A stretch of 64,000 nucleotides of DNA from Amphiura filiformis (GCF_039555335.1 NC_092642.1:11046752-11110751); one strand, 5' to 3'; shown: positions 1 through 13,445, numbered from the stretch's first letter. Program-made: numbers and translations. The notes: a model not told the origin generated them from the letters alone.

Positions 1-137
1 ACCCATCCAGGCATGTTGGATGCATGCATGCGTGCATAGATAATTAATTACATACATTTTTCAAACTATGCTTTTCGAGGGAACTAGTTTATTTGGTTTT
101 TTTATGTGTATACGACCATACAGGGTACATAAACTGC

Positions 138-337
138 CAGGGACTGCCTTTTGAGGAAAGCGAGAGCAATCGCTCTCTACTGCTCTCCTTAAATCTGATA
201 TAGGAGAGTGATTTTTAGCTATCCTTAATTGACCATTCTCTCCTTGCATTCTATTGTAAATGCTCTAAACAGCTTTCCTTGAAGGCTCCAGAAGAGCTAT
301 TTAATGCTCTCCTGCAAATTCCAAAAGACAGTCCCTG
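138..337. mobile_element. Small TIR element, 6-bp TSD family, copy 1
   Basis: Inverted ends CAGGGACTGCCTTTTG on the left and, read inward from the right, CAGGGACTGTCTTTTGG. It is flanked by AACTGC on both sides (132-137 and 338-343). The inside has no ORF and is made of repeated short clauses of the GAGAGC/GCTCTC and GAGTGAT type. Related in design to the elements at 674, 1808 and 52221. Confidence 0.75.
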
Positions 338-520
338 AACTGCCTTTTTCTTTTAAAACTGGGAACAACTTGCATAATTTCCTTACGAGTTATGTGCTGT
401 GCGCCATGTGTATACAAACATGACCGCGGAAATGATAAACAGTCACCAGCCCTTGAATTAACCCATGGGTGCCACTTTTAAAATGAACAATAGATACATT
501 TCTTCTGAGTTGTAATGTAA

Positions 521-650
521 GGGAAGAAATCAAAACTTCGACCGGCGGTTGAACCGCATTCCATTGTTTAGAACAATGGAAACCGGCTCCAACCAGACGG
601 AACTGCCCAGAACCGGTGGTCGCCCGCCGATCCAGTTTTGATTTCATCCC
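521..650. mobile_element. Palindromic MITE with TAA target duplication
   Basis: Ends GGGAAGAAATCAAAAC and, from the right, GGGATGAAATCAAAAC, flanked by TAA on each side. The middle holds a smaller palindrome around CCATTGTTTAGAACAATGG. The 3-bp TAA duplication is typical of PIF/Harbinger-type elements, but no transposase is present. A half copy of the same sequence lies at 17640-17682. Confidence 0.7.
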
Positions 651-673
651 TAAGTCTGACTGTGTCTCTTTCC

Positions 674-881
674 CAGGCCTTGCCGTTTCTATCACTTGCC
701 ACCGCTCTCAATTTCTAGCGAGCGATTTTCCACTCGCCAAAGACACTAAATATCGCTCAGCGAATCGCCAAAAATTGAATCGCCAAGTATGAATGATCTT
801 TCGAGTGATTCGACCACTCACCTAGCATCATGCTAGCGAGTGATTGACCACTCGCCTTTAAAATCTAGACGGCAAGGCCTG
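674..881. mobile_element. Small TIR element, 6-bp TSD family, copy 2
   Basis: Ends CAGGCCTTGCCGTTTCTA and, from the right, CAGGCCTTGCCGTCTAGA. Flanked by CTTTCC at 668-673 and 882-887. The interior is non-coding and alternates GAGTGAT/GAGCGAT clauses with their inverses. Confidence 0.8.
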
Positions 882-1801
882 CTTTCCATTACTTTTCAAG
901 CATTTGTGGGGACCCATTTCAATTGATGCAATATTGTACAGTATTATATTATCTTTTTGTTGTGAATAGGCACAGACCTCAGGCACAGGATCTGTACTTC
1001 AAAGACTTACAATACATGCTACATGCACTATGTGTATTATAATGTACTATGTACAAGCATACTAACAGGCTCAGCATACAAACAGCTGAACATACATTTT
1101 TATTTATGTTGACTTGGGAGTTTGTTTCTGCAGCAGCCATTGCAAGGGTAGCCTCATCACAATTGCATGACCTTTCACCTTTCTCTTCTGAACTTGAGAG
1201 CTAAGTTCAAAACCTTAGCCCTTCAATCAACATTCATGAATCTCAACATAACAGGAAAGTATGTAGTCTGCATGTAACAATAAATAGCAGTTACCCCAAA
1301 AGAGAGACTATTTGCATAGTAGAAACCCAACTGTGTGCGAGGGTTCTGTAGATTGATTTCTACAAGTTGTACAATTTGCGCAACAAAATTCCCATGCTAC
1401 ATAACACTACATGAAGGCCTTTCACTTGAATTATGTGTTTGGCTGAGACACTTTTTGACAACTTTTTATGTTCATGATCTTGGCAAGGTTTGTACATTGT
1501 TGTACCCAAGATACATGTACCAGTAAAATGTATGCTTATTATACCAGAAAACAGTTTTGTTCACGCAATCATGTGATGAAAATTGAACACAAATTGTGCA
1601 CAAACCACATTATATAATGCATGTTGCTCATCAAGCAAACCCCTTAACTACATTAACACCAAGCATCTTTCATAACAATTAACATGTTTTAATTTCCTCT
1701 GAAACACCTTCCTTTCCTTGAGCCAGTCACTTCCTTGAGACACAGTGCATGACAGTTTGCACTCATATAAGTCATATTGCACCGGTGTTATTCAAGTTTT
1801 T
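882..1801. other. Non-coding AT-rich stretch
   Basis: No exon, RNA gene or clear repeat structure seen. The short reading frames here have no recognisable protein signature. Confidence 0.6.
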
Positions 1802-1807
1802 GAACCT

Positions 1808-2013
1808 CAAGCCTGAAGTTTGAAAATTGCTGGCGAGTGACAAATCACTCTCCTCAAAACTTGCCAGGTGAGCTGTAGGCGAGTGATTTTAATCACAGTT
1901 TGTATTATATTATTACACCAAATGTAGGCGAGTGATAAAAAGATCTCCTCAGCTTCATTTTAGGCGAGTGATGGCGAGTGATCGCTCTCACTCGCCTCAA
2001 AAGACAAGGCCTG
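1808..2013. mobile_element. Small TIR element, 6-bp TSD family, copy 3
   Basis: Left end CAAGCCTGAAGTTTGAAAAT; the right end read inward is CAGGCCTTGTCTTTTGAGGC. Perfect 6-bp duplication GAACCT at 1802-1807 and 2014-2019. The interior is built of GGCGAGTGAT clauses in both orientations and is non-coding. Confidence 0.8.
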
Positions 2014-2119
2014 GAACCTTACAATCATACACACACTATGTACATTGAAGAAACCACAATTGATAATTGATCAATATTAATTTTATGTACATGTACCATA
2101 GGCATATGTTTAAACCGTA

Positions 2120-2300
2120 ATTAGCGGATATCAAAGCGCTTTATTTTACACTGAGTGCCACTAGGATGCACCTCACTCCCCATTTTACAACAGGGTGGAG
2201 GACATCAGGACAAGCAAGATATAGTGTCTTGCCTATGGACACAATACATCGGCCTTGAAGAGGTTCGAACCCACAACCTTGTGCTCATGATTCAAATGGG
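2120..2300 (-). mobile_element. tRNA-derived SINE, 5'-truncated
   Basis: On the minus strand a tRNA-like B box GGTTCGAACCT (2262-2272) is followed by a body with the phrase GTGTCCATAGGCAAGACAC and then the end AAATAAAGCGCTTTG. The A-box half is missing or too diverged to see. The AAGCGCTTT tail is shared with the other SINEs and the LINE in this window. Confidence 0.6.
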
Positions 2301-4419
2301 GCCATATGTGTTTTATCTGAGTGGGGAAGGAGTCAAAAGTACAAATGTAGTGAGAGTAACTTTCGGCTTAGGGCTGGAGAAAATTTAAAATTGTCAGGAA
2401 ATGCATTTAAATTTTAAAGTCAATAATTTCCCAGGAGCAGTTGGCCATTTTGCAGCCAATGCAACCGCATACATGTGGCCATGAGTCCCCCTCCCAAGAA
2501 TGTTTTTGTTTTCTTGTGACTGGAATCACAGCATACGCCGGAAACAAGGGTAAAATTTTCGATTCTCACAGAAGGATATTTCATGGATTCTCACAAATTC
2601 TTTAGAATAATTTTTTCCACCATGATTTGTATATTTGCACATTTTCGGTTATGATATTCAATGGTGCAATTCATTCAAGTAACTATACACAATTTAAGCG
2701 CGATTAAGACCTGCAACTTCTCTGTAATTGATGGGAGTCAAAGCGAGTGACAACTAAGCTTTTGTCCATGCTGACACATGCCATCCATCTTGCAGTAGGC
2801 TACCAACACAACAAACCACAACCTGTGAACAAATGCTTCACATGAAATAAGGAACAAGAGCATGAACAAGAGAACGAGCAAGAGAATGCCGGCTAACAAT
2901 GATTGGCTAGATATTGTGAAGTGATGAGCAATACATCTACTGTACATTATCTGTAATAAATGCCTCACTCCAAGTCTCCAAATAATGCTCCCCCCTGCAA
3001 AAAGTGCATTTTTTTTTAATGAAAGAGTGTCATATTATGGTAGAATTTCACTTAGTATTTTTAAAAATCATGTTCTTCGTACCAGTATTCAGTATTACCA
3101 TGATAATATGCTGTTTTTTTTCATAAAAATGTGCTTATAAAAAAATGTCCTGTTGAAAAATTGCACATTCCAGGGGCCAGGGCATTATTAAAGCCAATAT
3201 GGTAGGCTACCATACCCATGTTTTTACCCATGTTTAAAGAAAGCACCCCAGCTCTTGGGCAACAAAATATAACGAAGCCCCACATACGGTACAATTGAAT
3301 GCTTTTAAAGGGGTCATCCATGACCCCCTATTTTTAGACCTACATTGTAGCGCAACCCATGCCAATGAGTTTATGACCCCGTAAATTTCATCTTGATGTC
3401 CATTTTTTTTGCTGTTTAAGGGGGTCACCCCTTTTTTAAACCTATCGCACGCCCTGTGTGTAACAAACTAGTTATGTTCAAATGGCATTGTTGACTGTTA
3501 GACTTGCTTTCCTCAGGCTTTCTGTAGAGAATACATTTTTTCTATTGCCAGTTGTTCGTTGTCTGTAAATACAATTTTGAAAGGATTAACTGCTGACCAC
3601 TGAAAAAGGTTGACAAGCTGCCACAAAGCATTGTGAATTTGAATAATGAATTGCACCTGCTACATGTAAGTGGTATTTATTTGCAGCAGAAGAAAATGAT
3701 CAATGAAACCCAAGAAATCAACAGCAATGCTATAATCATGACAATTACGTACCGGTACTTAAGTTGGAATATTGGGATTAGGTACAATCATGACAATGGG
3801 CCTTTTCAAGCTCCTGGTTTTAGTTTTGGGTTTCCTATTCTCATAAGCTCTCGGGGGGAAGTTGTTATTGATAGCTTTATCTAGATCCTTTGCACATACC
3901 TGAGTGTGTATGTACACCCCCACACTCACCCATACATGTACATGTACAATGCAGAAACGTGTATCACTGGATTATGAATTGGAATAAGAATGTTTCGATG
4001 GACCTCAATGTGGAAGAAAATGCAATCAGATCACCCATCTTTAATTGCTTTCAGTGTATCACAGTATACATAATGTACCTTTTTTGCCATTTGTCCTCTT
4101 CAATTCTATTTATTTTATAATTACGGTATAAAAAAATTCCCAGAAATACAGTTTTAAGGGAAGTTGGAACGGAAACATCTGGCTTTCAGTTTCAGTACAG
4201 TACCACACACGATAAAATATTCAACATAAATCCAATCAGCGCATCCATGCTTGTTCAAAAATACACTTGAATTTTGATGAATTTTAGAGTATTCTGGTTT
4301 GGCAAATAACTGATAATCCCTCTAAGAGTCAAGCTAAGTTATTTAAGTCTGCCAATGCCTTTACAGGTGACTCAGATCTAAAGGTGTCATTTTAGAATTA
4401 AATGTTTACATCCATATGA
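2301..4419. other. Non-coding stretch with reiterated clauses
   Basis: No gene seen. Positions 3160-3450 consist of repeated short clauses such as GGGGTCA, GACCCC and CCCATG, like those inside MITE-type elements at 13972 and 50490, but I could not fix the ends. Confidence 0.5.
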
Positions 4420-5204
4420 TTAAGGTGGTTATGGAGGCATTATAAAAGTGCTCTAAGCATGTTTTAAACAGATTAATTGAGTAGAAAAAAGTACACTGAT
4501 CAACATACCTTTTGTTTGGAGTCAATCGGACATACGGTTTTTAAACTATATCAATTTATATTTTCTTTGTATCTTATTGTTTTTATCAATAATCAATAAA
4601 GTTAATGAGCTAAAATGACTGAGAAGCTCATTAGCATATAATTTTGCCAATATTTTGCTAAAATCCATGCATAAATGTTCAGGGTACTTTTATTTTGCAT
4701 ACTTTTGCCCTGAAACTTGGTCAAAGTGTTTCTAATATGTTCTAATGTATTATATAGTGAAGCCGCCCCCTAATTTGCATATTTGCATAATTAATTAGCA
4801 TTTATGCAAATTAGCTCATTAATTATGCAAATATGCAAATTAGAGGGCGGCTTCACTATATAATACATTAGACATATTAGAAACACTTTGACCAAGTTTC
4901 AGGGCAAAATTATGTAAAATAAAAGTACCCTGAACATTTATGCATTGATTTTAGCAGAATATTGGCTAAAATTACATATTCATGAGCCTTTGCAGTCATT
5001 TTAGCTCATTAACTACATTGATTATTGACAAAAACAATAGGATACAAAGAAAATATAAATTGATGTATTATGGAAACCGTATGTCCGATTTGCTTCAAAC
5101 AAAAGGCATATTGATCAGTGTACTTTACCCTACTCAATTAATCTATTTAAAACATGCTCAAAGCATTTTTTAATTTCTAGAAAATGCATCCAATACCACC
5201 TTAA
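4420..5204. mobile_element. Foldback element, ~385-bp arms, TTAA ends
   Basis: The sequence from TTAAGGTGGTTATGG at the left is repeated in inverted order at the right, ending CCAATACCACCTTAA. The arms pair over almost their whole length and meet near 4805. TTAA at both ends (4420-4423 and 5201-5204) fits a piggyBac-like TTAA target duplication. No coding capacity. The turn of the hairpin carries five octamer motifs. Confidence 0.85.
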
Positions 5205-8200
5205 ATGCACTGTTGCCTTCACAGTAATAAAACTTATCAACAAACTTCAAAACTTCAAAGTGTATGAAACTTTTGGGAAAGAAACCCTTTTAATTTAATT
5301 TAAAAATGGATGATTGGAAATTATATACTTTTTGTACGGGTACAGATGCATTTCATGTGCAGCATCATGCATTATAACAAATGGTAATTGGTATACTTTA
5401 TAAATTTCACAATGCAACTCTACTGTAGTACTGTGCTGTGCATGTACAATGTACGTGCATGTACTATGTACAATGTAGCCAAAAGCTACCGTACTCTAGT
5501 TCAAGTGCTGCAATGTACATGTATCATGCATGTTTATGTAACCCATGATGTCAACTATCTGGTAGCAGTGCAGTGTAGCTCTGCCTACCCCCCCTTCCCC
5601 CACCAGTGGTACATGTGCCCCCATTTGACGGGTCAGGCTCATTACTAGTAAGCTGAGCAGTCAAATGTAAACAAGACTGCCTTCTCTGTTTTGTGAAGTT
5701 ATAAACGTACTTGTTCATGTGTCGTGCATTGAGCTCATGAGCATGAACACAGAATCATATTGACTTACTGATTGGCTGAATATTAATCATGACAAAAAGA
5801 CACCGGCATTGGTCAAAGAACGCATTTAAATGGGGAGGAGACTTCCCCTATATGTCTACACGCTCGATAATCACCATCACACGGGAACTCAGAACAATTT
5901 TTCTTTTTTTACTTGATTTGATTTCTTTGGGATTGACCCTGGATAACCCTTGGAGAAGCTTCTCAAGTGAATCTTATACCATTTTATTAACACCAGGGCG
6001 GTTGGGACAGTCTGTAAAACATCTAAGCTTCTCGAAACTGACTGCAAGCTATTGTATGTAGAGCTAGAGTGGAAGTCTAAATTCAACCTGCAGATGTTGC
6101 AAATTAAATTACAACTTTCCCCCAGTCAATATCCAAGCTAGTTTTCCACCACCAGGAATCAAACCCGGCACCTAAATGTACCAGAATCAGAAACTCTTTT
6201 TACAAGCCACCCACGATCTCTGGGATGCTCTCTCATATAAAATTTACTGATCAAATCTGTGATAAACTTGGACTGAGGATACAATAGATCTGATCAAGAA
6301 TTTATATACATGCTACATGTATGTAAGTACAGCACACACGATTGGTCGAGAGCCGGGCATACATGTATAAAACAACGTTTATGCCCGGAGTCCCGGATGT
6401 GAGATCGTCGTTGGGTAGGGAAAATGAAAGAAAATCTTGTAATTTTTCGTTATCATTTTGATGAAATAAGAATCACAAAATGTTCTCATTAAAGTATATG
6501 AATGAAATTGAAATCCTTTAGACGTCTATCAATCCACATGATCCAGGCCACTGATAACTGGCGATGGATATGATATGATGATTGATAGAGCTATATCAGC
6601 TATCTCAAATCGTATCGCAATCAGTGAAGCATGACACTGTGTACGGTATTAGAATTTTGAAAGTAAACAAAGCTGATCATGACAGGTATAGGTATGTACA
6701 TGTATACATGTACTGTAAAGTACACCATGTACATGTAGCACTACAGTTTATGGCAAAGAACGGTACCGGTACCATAGCTGTTTACATTTCGAGAGAGTGC
6801 ACAGCATAAATACGGAAGTGGGGTTCTGACTGGCCGATTCAATCGTCTAACACATGAACAATCAGATTGGTTTTATCCGATTGGTTGATTATGCTGGTCG
6901 GCGCACTTGAAGTGAACATACATGTAAAGCTCCGCGTATGTCCCTCATTAACAGGACGCTTGCATCAATCTGTGCAAGGGCCTGCCATTCTTTTCTGAAA
7001 CCAGTCTAAAGTGTAGCCTACATAACCTGCATGTACCGTAATGAAATGGTCTGGTACCGGTACCGTAATTAATACAGTGATTGTGTTTCTACCAAAGTAA
7101 GCAAGGATTCATTTTGCAATCAAATGTACAACCTTTCAAGGCCAGGGATCATAATATTATTATAATAAGCTTTGCCTTGGGATAAAATACTAGTACAGGG
7201 ATCTATACGGTGATTTTTTTTATTTTGGGTGGATCACCGTATAGGCATTTTACATTGAAAATACATGTCACCCATGCACCACGCAATTGAATAGCAGCCC
7301 GGTACTGCACAGGTTTGCAGGTTACCAGTTGCTCTCGTCTATAGTAATCGGCAATCGCGGAGCCTAAAAAACGTGGCGCACATATCATGACATCAGGAAT
7401 TGACGCAAATTTTACGGTAAAGCAGTCATATAGAAAGGATAAAATTCTAATTGAGAAAATATTCTAGGTATGACTTGTACTAATATACACTCTGGTAGCC
7501 CACTGACTGAGTTACATTCGACAGGGATTAACTGAATAACTCAACTGTAGGTAACCCAGGCAAACCTTAGTTAACACATTTGCTAGTCAGTCAAATTCGC
7601 CGACAATGTCAATGCATTTTTACATAGAAATTTAAAACAAGTGCCCGAAGAAAGAAACCTACATAAATATGTTTTCTATACTTCACTTGACCCAAATATA
7701 TGATTTTTTATGGTGATAAGTCACCCGCACATGGAATTTTAGAGGATTTGGATAGCATTTCCATTAAAAAAGCTGCTATCATAATGAGACTAAGATCTAG
7801 AAACACCCCGAAATGCCGTTTTGGGGAATTTTGCTAGCTGAAACTTTTTGATGAAAGTCAATCTTTGACAAGATGTAACTTTGCTACGGAAAGTGCTATG
7901 AAAAATGGTTTTCAGTTTTGGCTTTGTTTACTCAAGGGCTTTAATTTGATATATAAAATGATGCAGTTTGATGGCAAATTTGAATTCACCTGGGATACCT
8001 ATCAACTGTCATGTCATGTCTGAGACTGTGTTTTGACTTTTCATGTTTGTTCAATTGTTGTGCATGTTGTGTACATGCATGTCATGATGTTGTTGTTTGG
8101 CTAACAGTGCAACAGAATGTTGTCTATAATTTATGACTCCACCTTTGAGCTTTCCCTTAACCAAGTAACTGTCTACTATCAGAAAGTGAAATGCATCCAC

Positions 8201-9029
8201 GAAAGAATGCTAGATCATTGGGGATGACAGACTGTGACTATGCATGACGATCGCAATTTAGGGTGAATTTGCAGCAATATTACTTCTTGCCAACAAGACT
8301 TTTGAATGCCAAAATTAGCCCTACAATCAAGTACACAGTGGAAGGTAGCAAAGCGCTACTGCAGCGTGACGTTAGGACCTTATCTTGGTTTTGTATTTGG
8401 CTGAAACATTACATTGCTTTGCCATGTCAACCGCTTATCGATCAAACATGGCGGCGAGCAGTTGTATTTACTGCTACCGGAATATGAAGATACCATCAAA
8501 TTCATACTCACTTTTTACCACCCGGTCTGTAGTAGATAGCTTTCCGTCGGTGGTAGCCATGGTTGAAATTATATAGGCCCCACCAGTGATAATATTGAGG
8601 TCCGATGAGTCTTCAATCAGTAAGATTCCAGTGGATTTTATAAGCTATTATACAGTTACATCTCAATACATCGGTGGTGTAAACACAGACATGATAGAAA
8701 CTAATGCCACTATATTTGCATACACATACAGTGCGACCGTACATTGTACATGCACAAATATTGCCAGATACCGGCGGACGGGTTAACGCCTACATTGCGG
8801 AAGAGGGCGCAGTGACAAGAAAAATCTTTTCAGCACAGTTTCACTCTGTAAACTCATTCATTTGGTCTGTGAAACAGGGAAATAACATTTTAGTTTCACT
8901 TTCAATTCCAAATAAAATTAACGTTTAGGCCTAATTTCCTTATTGCTACTTTAAGTTATTCAAGCTGTTGCACCTGCTCTTAACATTTAATGCAGCTAAT
9001 TTGCATAATTAATTGATAGTTAGAGTGCG
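5205..9029. other. Non-coding stretch, 3.8 kb
   Basis: No exon with protein similarity. There is a short hairpin at 7203-7244 (arms CTATACGGTGA and TCACCGTATAG around a T-rich loop) and repeated TACATGTA words around 5440-5530 and 6690-6740. A possible B-box-like SINE scrap lies at 6144-6170 on the minus strand. Confidence 0.5.
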
Positions 9030-9490
9030 TGATAATTCAATGTATTGAAATTTGAATCAGTGCAATTGAATTGGAATAAAAATGATTTGGTTTGGGCATG
9101 AATTGAATTGAATTGGAATTGAAATAATTGTAAGCAATGAAGAATTGGATTGGAATAGAAATCATTTGAGTAATTGTTAATTCGATGCATTGAAATTTTA
9201 ATTTGGATGAAATGAATTTTGGGTGATTTTCATTTTAATATAGGAATAGAATTTAATTGAAATTAAAAAAAAAAAAAAAACGATTTGGTTTGGGCATGAT
9301 GAAAGTTGGATTGGAATTTAAATAATGTGAGCAATGAAGAATTCTATTGGATTTGAATTGAAATCAATATCAGTGAAATAACATAGGCCTATCTGAGTGA
9401 GTGGACGATTGTTTCATGTTTTGAATGTTAGGCCTAGTGTAACCATGTACCATCATTGAGGCCTATTTTATCCAATCCAATTCAATTCAT
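9030..9490. repeat. Degenerate AATTG/GAATTGGAAT low-complexity repeat
   Basis: About 460 bases rich in GAATTG and TTGGAATTG words, with a direct duplication: 9082-9150 resembles 9282-9350, both starting GATTTGGTTTGGGCATGA. The end at 9470-9500 has the inverted words CCAATCCAATTCAATTCATG, so the whole may be one old inverted-repeat element. Confidence 0.55.
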
Positions 9491-9962
9491 GCCCAGGCCA
9501 AAACCGGGGCCAAAACAGTGATTCCCTCGATCGCCCAGATACATATAGCCTATTAAAGGGAACAAACCAAAAGATCGATGACGTCCTATAAACGAAACTA
9601 GTTTCGTTTAGGGGGGAGGGGGTAAAAATACTTAATTATGTTTGTACAAAATCATCGGTCTGATGAAGAATGTGTCAATTTGTTAGCTTTTCCGCATCAA
9701 AATGTTGATTTTTTTTTTCAACCAAAAACAAACATTGCAAACCGTTTTCAATATAGGCCTACTAATAAAAATATTGCAACAATCAAAATTTTCACATGAT
9801 TTGTATCAGTTGATTTACATTTATGCGAACATTTTAAAAGTTTGTGATCATGCATATGGTGTACCCGAGGGTATGCCTACCGGGTACGGGTGTCCGCAAA
9901 CGCACATGGACCCCACTAATCGGACCAAAAGAAAACACCCAGAAACCCGTAGCAGTTTTGGG

Positions 9963-10514
9963 CAGGCGCGTAGCAAGCGGGGGGACAGGGTGGACGAAGT
10001 CCATGGGCCCCGAGGGTTCAGGGGCCCGAGCACAAAAACGAAAATTAAATAAGGGCTGATAATGGAGAACAGGGCCGGATTTTTATAAACAGGGTTCAGG
10101 GCAATTTTGGGCCCCCAAATTTTGGGGGCCCCAAAATTGCCCTATATGCATCTTTCTTTTAACTCCAATAGCAGCATGTTTTTTAGTCAAAATAGGGCAA
10201 AATTGTAAAATTTTCCGCGCTTCGCGCGCATTCAAATACCAAACTTTATGTTGATCTGGGAGCAAAATAGTCAGAAATTGAATTGAACAAAATATGTTAC
10301 TCCCCCTTGGTCCCCCATTAGTTAAACCAAAACTTGGCCACTGACTTGAGTGCACATACTTTCTTCGGCACGTGAGTTCGGGGCCTCCAAATTTTGGCCT
10401 GGCCCAGGGCTAAATCCTGCCCAGGGCTAAAAAGGTAGGCTAAATCCTGCCCTGGTTAAAAGGGCCCGTACTGCTCCTTGTCCATGGGCCCCTGATGCTC
10501 TTGCTACGCCCCTG
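9963..10514. mobile_element. hAT-like MITE with perfect 8-bp TSD
   Basis: Ends CAGGCGCGTAGCAAGC and, read from the right, CAGGGGCGTAGCAAGAGC. Flanked by GTTTTGGG at 9955-9962 and 10515-10522. The 8-bp duplication and CAG start fit the hAT superfamily. The interior has GGGCCC-rich clauses and no transposase ORF. Confidence 0.85.
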
Positions 10515-10840
10515 GTTTTGGGTCCCTTTTCCTTGTTTTATGGGCCCCCATTTTTAAGATTTGCAAACAATAGGGTATTCTCGAAAACGTTGTCCCAAAA
10601 GGACATGCTATATGTAGAGTGGATGCTTGTTTTTGGGTCCCGGTTGTTTTTTGGCCCTTAAATTATCTCGAAAACGGGAAGCAAGGTGCAACTTTCCCCT
10701 ACACGTGCATGTATTTTGGGTCCCGTTTTGAGACATCGTCATGGTTACACATAAACCACAATCTTGGCGGAAAAGGTTCAATGCCACACCAAAGCATTAA
10801 TTGGCCAACATCCATCCCCGCCCCCCTATTGCCACCTAGA

Positions 10841-11158
10841 GGGCACGGTGGCTCAGTGGTTACGGCCTTGGACTCATAATCTGAGAGCTTGCTTGACGTG
10901 CGTGGGTTCGAGTCCTCGTCCCGCCACCGTATTGCGCCCTTGGGCAAGGCGCTTTGTCACGCTTGCCTCACCCCACCCAGGTGCAATGGGAAGCTGTTAG
11001 GAGTAGTCACAGTCGTTGTAGGCCTACTGATGAACCCTGCGCCATTTGTAGGCAGCAAACGTGGTTCCGACATATTCTAATAACGGCGGAATAAATGTAA
11101 AGCGCTTTGAGGCTGTTTACGGCATTAAGCGCTATATAAATATCTGCATTTTTTTTTA
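10841..11158 (+). mobile_element. tRNA-Met-like SINE
   Basis: A tRNA-like head carries an A box TGGCTCAGTGG (10849-10859), an anticodon-region GGACTCATAATCTGAGAG resembling elongator tRNA-Met with CAT in the loop, and a B box GGTTCGAGTCC (10905-10915). The body includes CCCACCCAGGTGCAATGGG. The 3' module is AAAGCGCTTTGAGG followed by AAGCGCTATATAAAT and a T/A-rich tail. The head is too diverged and lacks proper stems to be a functional tRNA gene. Confidence 0.85.
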
Positions 11159-11382
11159 TTGCAATGTTGATTTGGACAAAATCGTCATCATGTCTACATT
11201 TCAGTCTCCCAACATTGAAAGGGGGTGGGGAAGGGGAGGGTCTAAATTGAGTGTGCATGCATTTTTGCAACTATTATGCAAAGATAATGCGGTAGGCCTA
11301 CTGTGACATATTTAGCTCTGGCGATAGGCTTTATTTTAACACGACACGTGCTGGGTGTGGCAACGAATTTCCGCCAAGGTTG

Positions 11383-11637
11383 CAGGCCCGTAACCAGGAT
11401 TTAATTGGGGGCTGATTTTGAAAAAATGGACTTTTTCAAAATTTGGACCTTTTTGGACTAGGGGGCGGATTTTGAAAAAGTGGATTTTCCCCCCAAATTT
11501 GGACCTTTTTTGACCAAAAAGGCGTAAAAATCCCTATTTTTTCGCTCGCTATACGCTCGAAAATTGGAGTTTGGGGGTAAAAAAATGGCCTTTTGGGGCA
11601 TCAGCCCCGCCCCCCCCCCCCCCTAGTTACGGGCCTG
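11383..11637. mobile_element. CAGGCCCGTAAC-type MITE
   Basis: Ends CAGGCCCGTAACCAGG and, from the right, CAGGCCCGTAACTAGG. The interior repeats the clause GATTTTGAAAAA(G)TGGA and ends in a long C run. No clear target duplication. Possibly hAT-like by its CAG start. Confidence 0.6.
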
Positions 11638-12882
11638 CGCACCCCTAATAGGAAGGGGTCGAAAAAAAATAATAAAAACATAGAAGGTAAACACAGTACG
11701 AAGATCTTCCACCAACTATAATAGCTAAAAACAACTAATCTGCTATAACGCGAGTACAGCATCACCCACTGCCATCACTCCAAGAAAAGACGAACAAATG
11801 CATGAGGGGTGATTAATCACCTGATCATGAACTTCCTCATACGGCGGAGAGCGAAGTCTCCTATATTTTCCACTTTTTATGGCTTCAAGACTCTTATTGT
11901 CTGGGGGTAGGGCAGAGTTCCAACACTGGTACAATCAATAATGGGTAATGGGTTGCATCAGGGTACCTTCCTCCCACACTGCTTGTCGCGGGTGCTGCAT
12001 TATGATAATCTCTTGTTTTGCTCCAAGCGTTCGCGCATCGCATGAGAGCAGGAAATGTGATTCACATCCCTTGGATTCAAGCTCAGTTTTGCACATCTGA
12101 CATGCAGCCCTCTGTGCCAGGATGGTATTTTCGGCCTTCATTTCTTGGAGAGTACATGTCCCGGTGAGGGGACGTGTTGACAGCTGTTCTCTGAGTGTCC
12201 ATGCCATCTGGACTAGCAGTTGACCAGACATGATGCGGTGCCATAGTAGGATTGAAGTCCCAGTTTAATAATATACTTCAGGGAAGATTTGCTTGCAGCC
12301 TCATCACGAAGCTTGTTACTGACCAGAATGAGCTGACAACACTGTCAGCTCTTTGTTTCCACTTAATTTTCGATGGTGGGTCGGCCAGGATAGAATGTCC
12401 ATTTAGAAGACTGAACTTCTTCAGTTCGGCGTTTGCTTTAACAAACCGGATTTATGGTCTTTCACCGCAAGTTGTCTTTGGGTAATTTCTTTCTCAATAC
12501 TGCAGCCCCTAGCGATTGCACCAAATATGGTTAGGCGACGTTTGCTGATAATACCCTCAATGGGAAGCTGTCCTGGTAAAAGAAACGCGGCTTCATCAGC
12601 AGTACAATTTGGAAGATGCTGGATCTTCTTAAGCACACCCTTTATGGTATTTAGTAAGCTTGTTCAAGTCTGATTGTCTGATGATGGTATATAGTCTCCA
12701 GCCCATGAATATACCTTGGGATGACGAAGGTAGAAAGCATCTTAGCCAAGAGGAGAGGATGCACCCCATTGTTGCCGTGTAAACCTGCACCCATCAGCGA
12801 GTATATATGTTGTCCGCCTTGCATTCGGGCATCAATGCAATAAGCTGAGCCGGTTCTTTGGTGGTGGACCTAAGTATCAGCA

Positions 12883-13434
12883 TTAACTAGTAACAAACGC
12901 AGGGCGCATGCGCGAGCCGGGAAGTTCAAGTTTGCTGTAGAATCGGTCCCTACACATGTACGACACGTTTGCAACGCCCCGACTCAGGTGTCAATTTGTG
13001 GATTAAATAAAATAAAATTAAATATCTTTTTTTCTATATGTCCGTTTCTCCGTCTCCCGGGAATTGACTTGAAAACACTATGAGGATTACTCAGTTAATT
13101 TTGAGGACAAAAATCATGAAATTGGTGGTGTACGGGAATTTTGTTATGGCCAAGTTTTAAGGCCAAAAAAATATGATTTTTTTCGAATTTTTTTTTGACC
13201 GAAAATTCGACCCTTTCTCGCTTATCTGATGAATTTTCAACTTCTCTTTGACATATGTGCTAGATATGACTTTGGTGTTTATATTCCTAAAGTAATTGTT
13301 GTAATTTTGCTTAGTTTTATAAAAAGAAGTGATTTTCTGCATGAAGTCGTTTTGATATTCAGCTTTGTTTACGTTTCAAAACCAAAACTGAATTTCCCGG
13401 CTCGCGCATGCGCCGTGCATTTGTTACTAGTTAA
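12883..13434. mobile_element. TTAA-flanked MITE inside the dead retrotransposon
   Basis: Inverted ends of about 37-45 bp. Left: CTAGTAACAAACGCAGGG, then CGCATGCGCGAGCCGGGAA. The right end reads nearly the same inward. TTAA at both borders (12883-12886 and 13431-13434) fits a piggyBac-like duplication. The interior is AT-rich and non-coding. Confidence 0.8.
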
Positions 13435-13445
13435 ATATTGCAGCA

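Noticed and set aside
10841..10930. Possible tRNA-Met gene
   Set aside because: The A and B boxes are good but stems do not close and the body and tail are those of a SINE.
11383..11637. Target duplication for the CAGGCCCGTAAC element
   Set aside because: Flanks (CAAGGTTG and CGCACCCC) do not match at any length.
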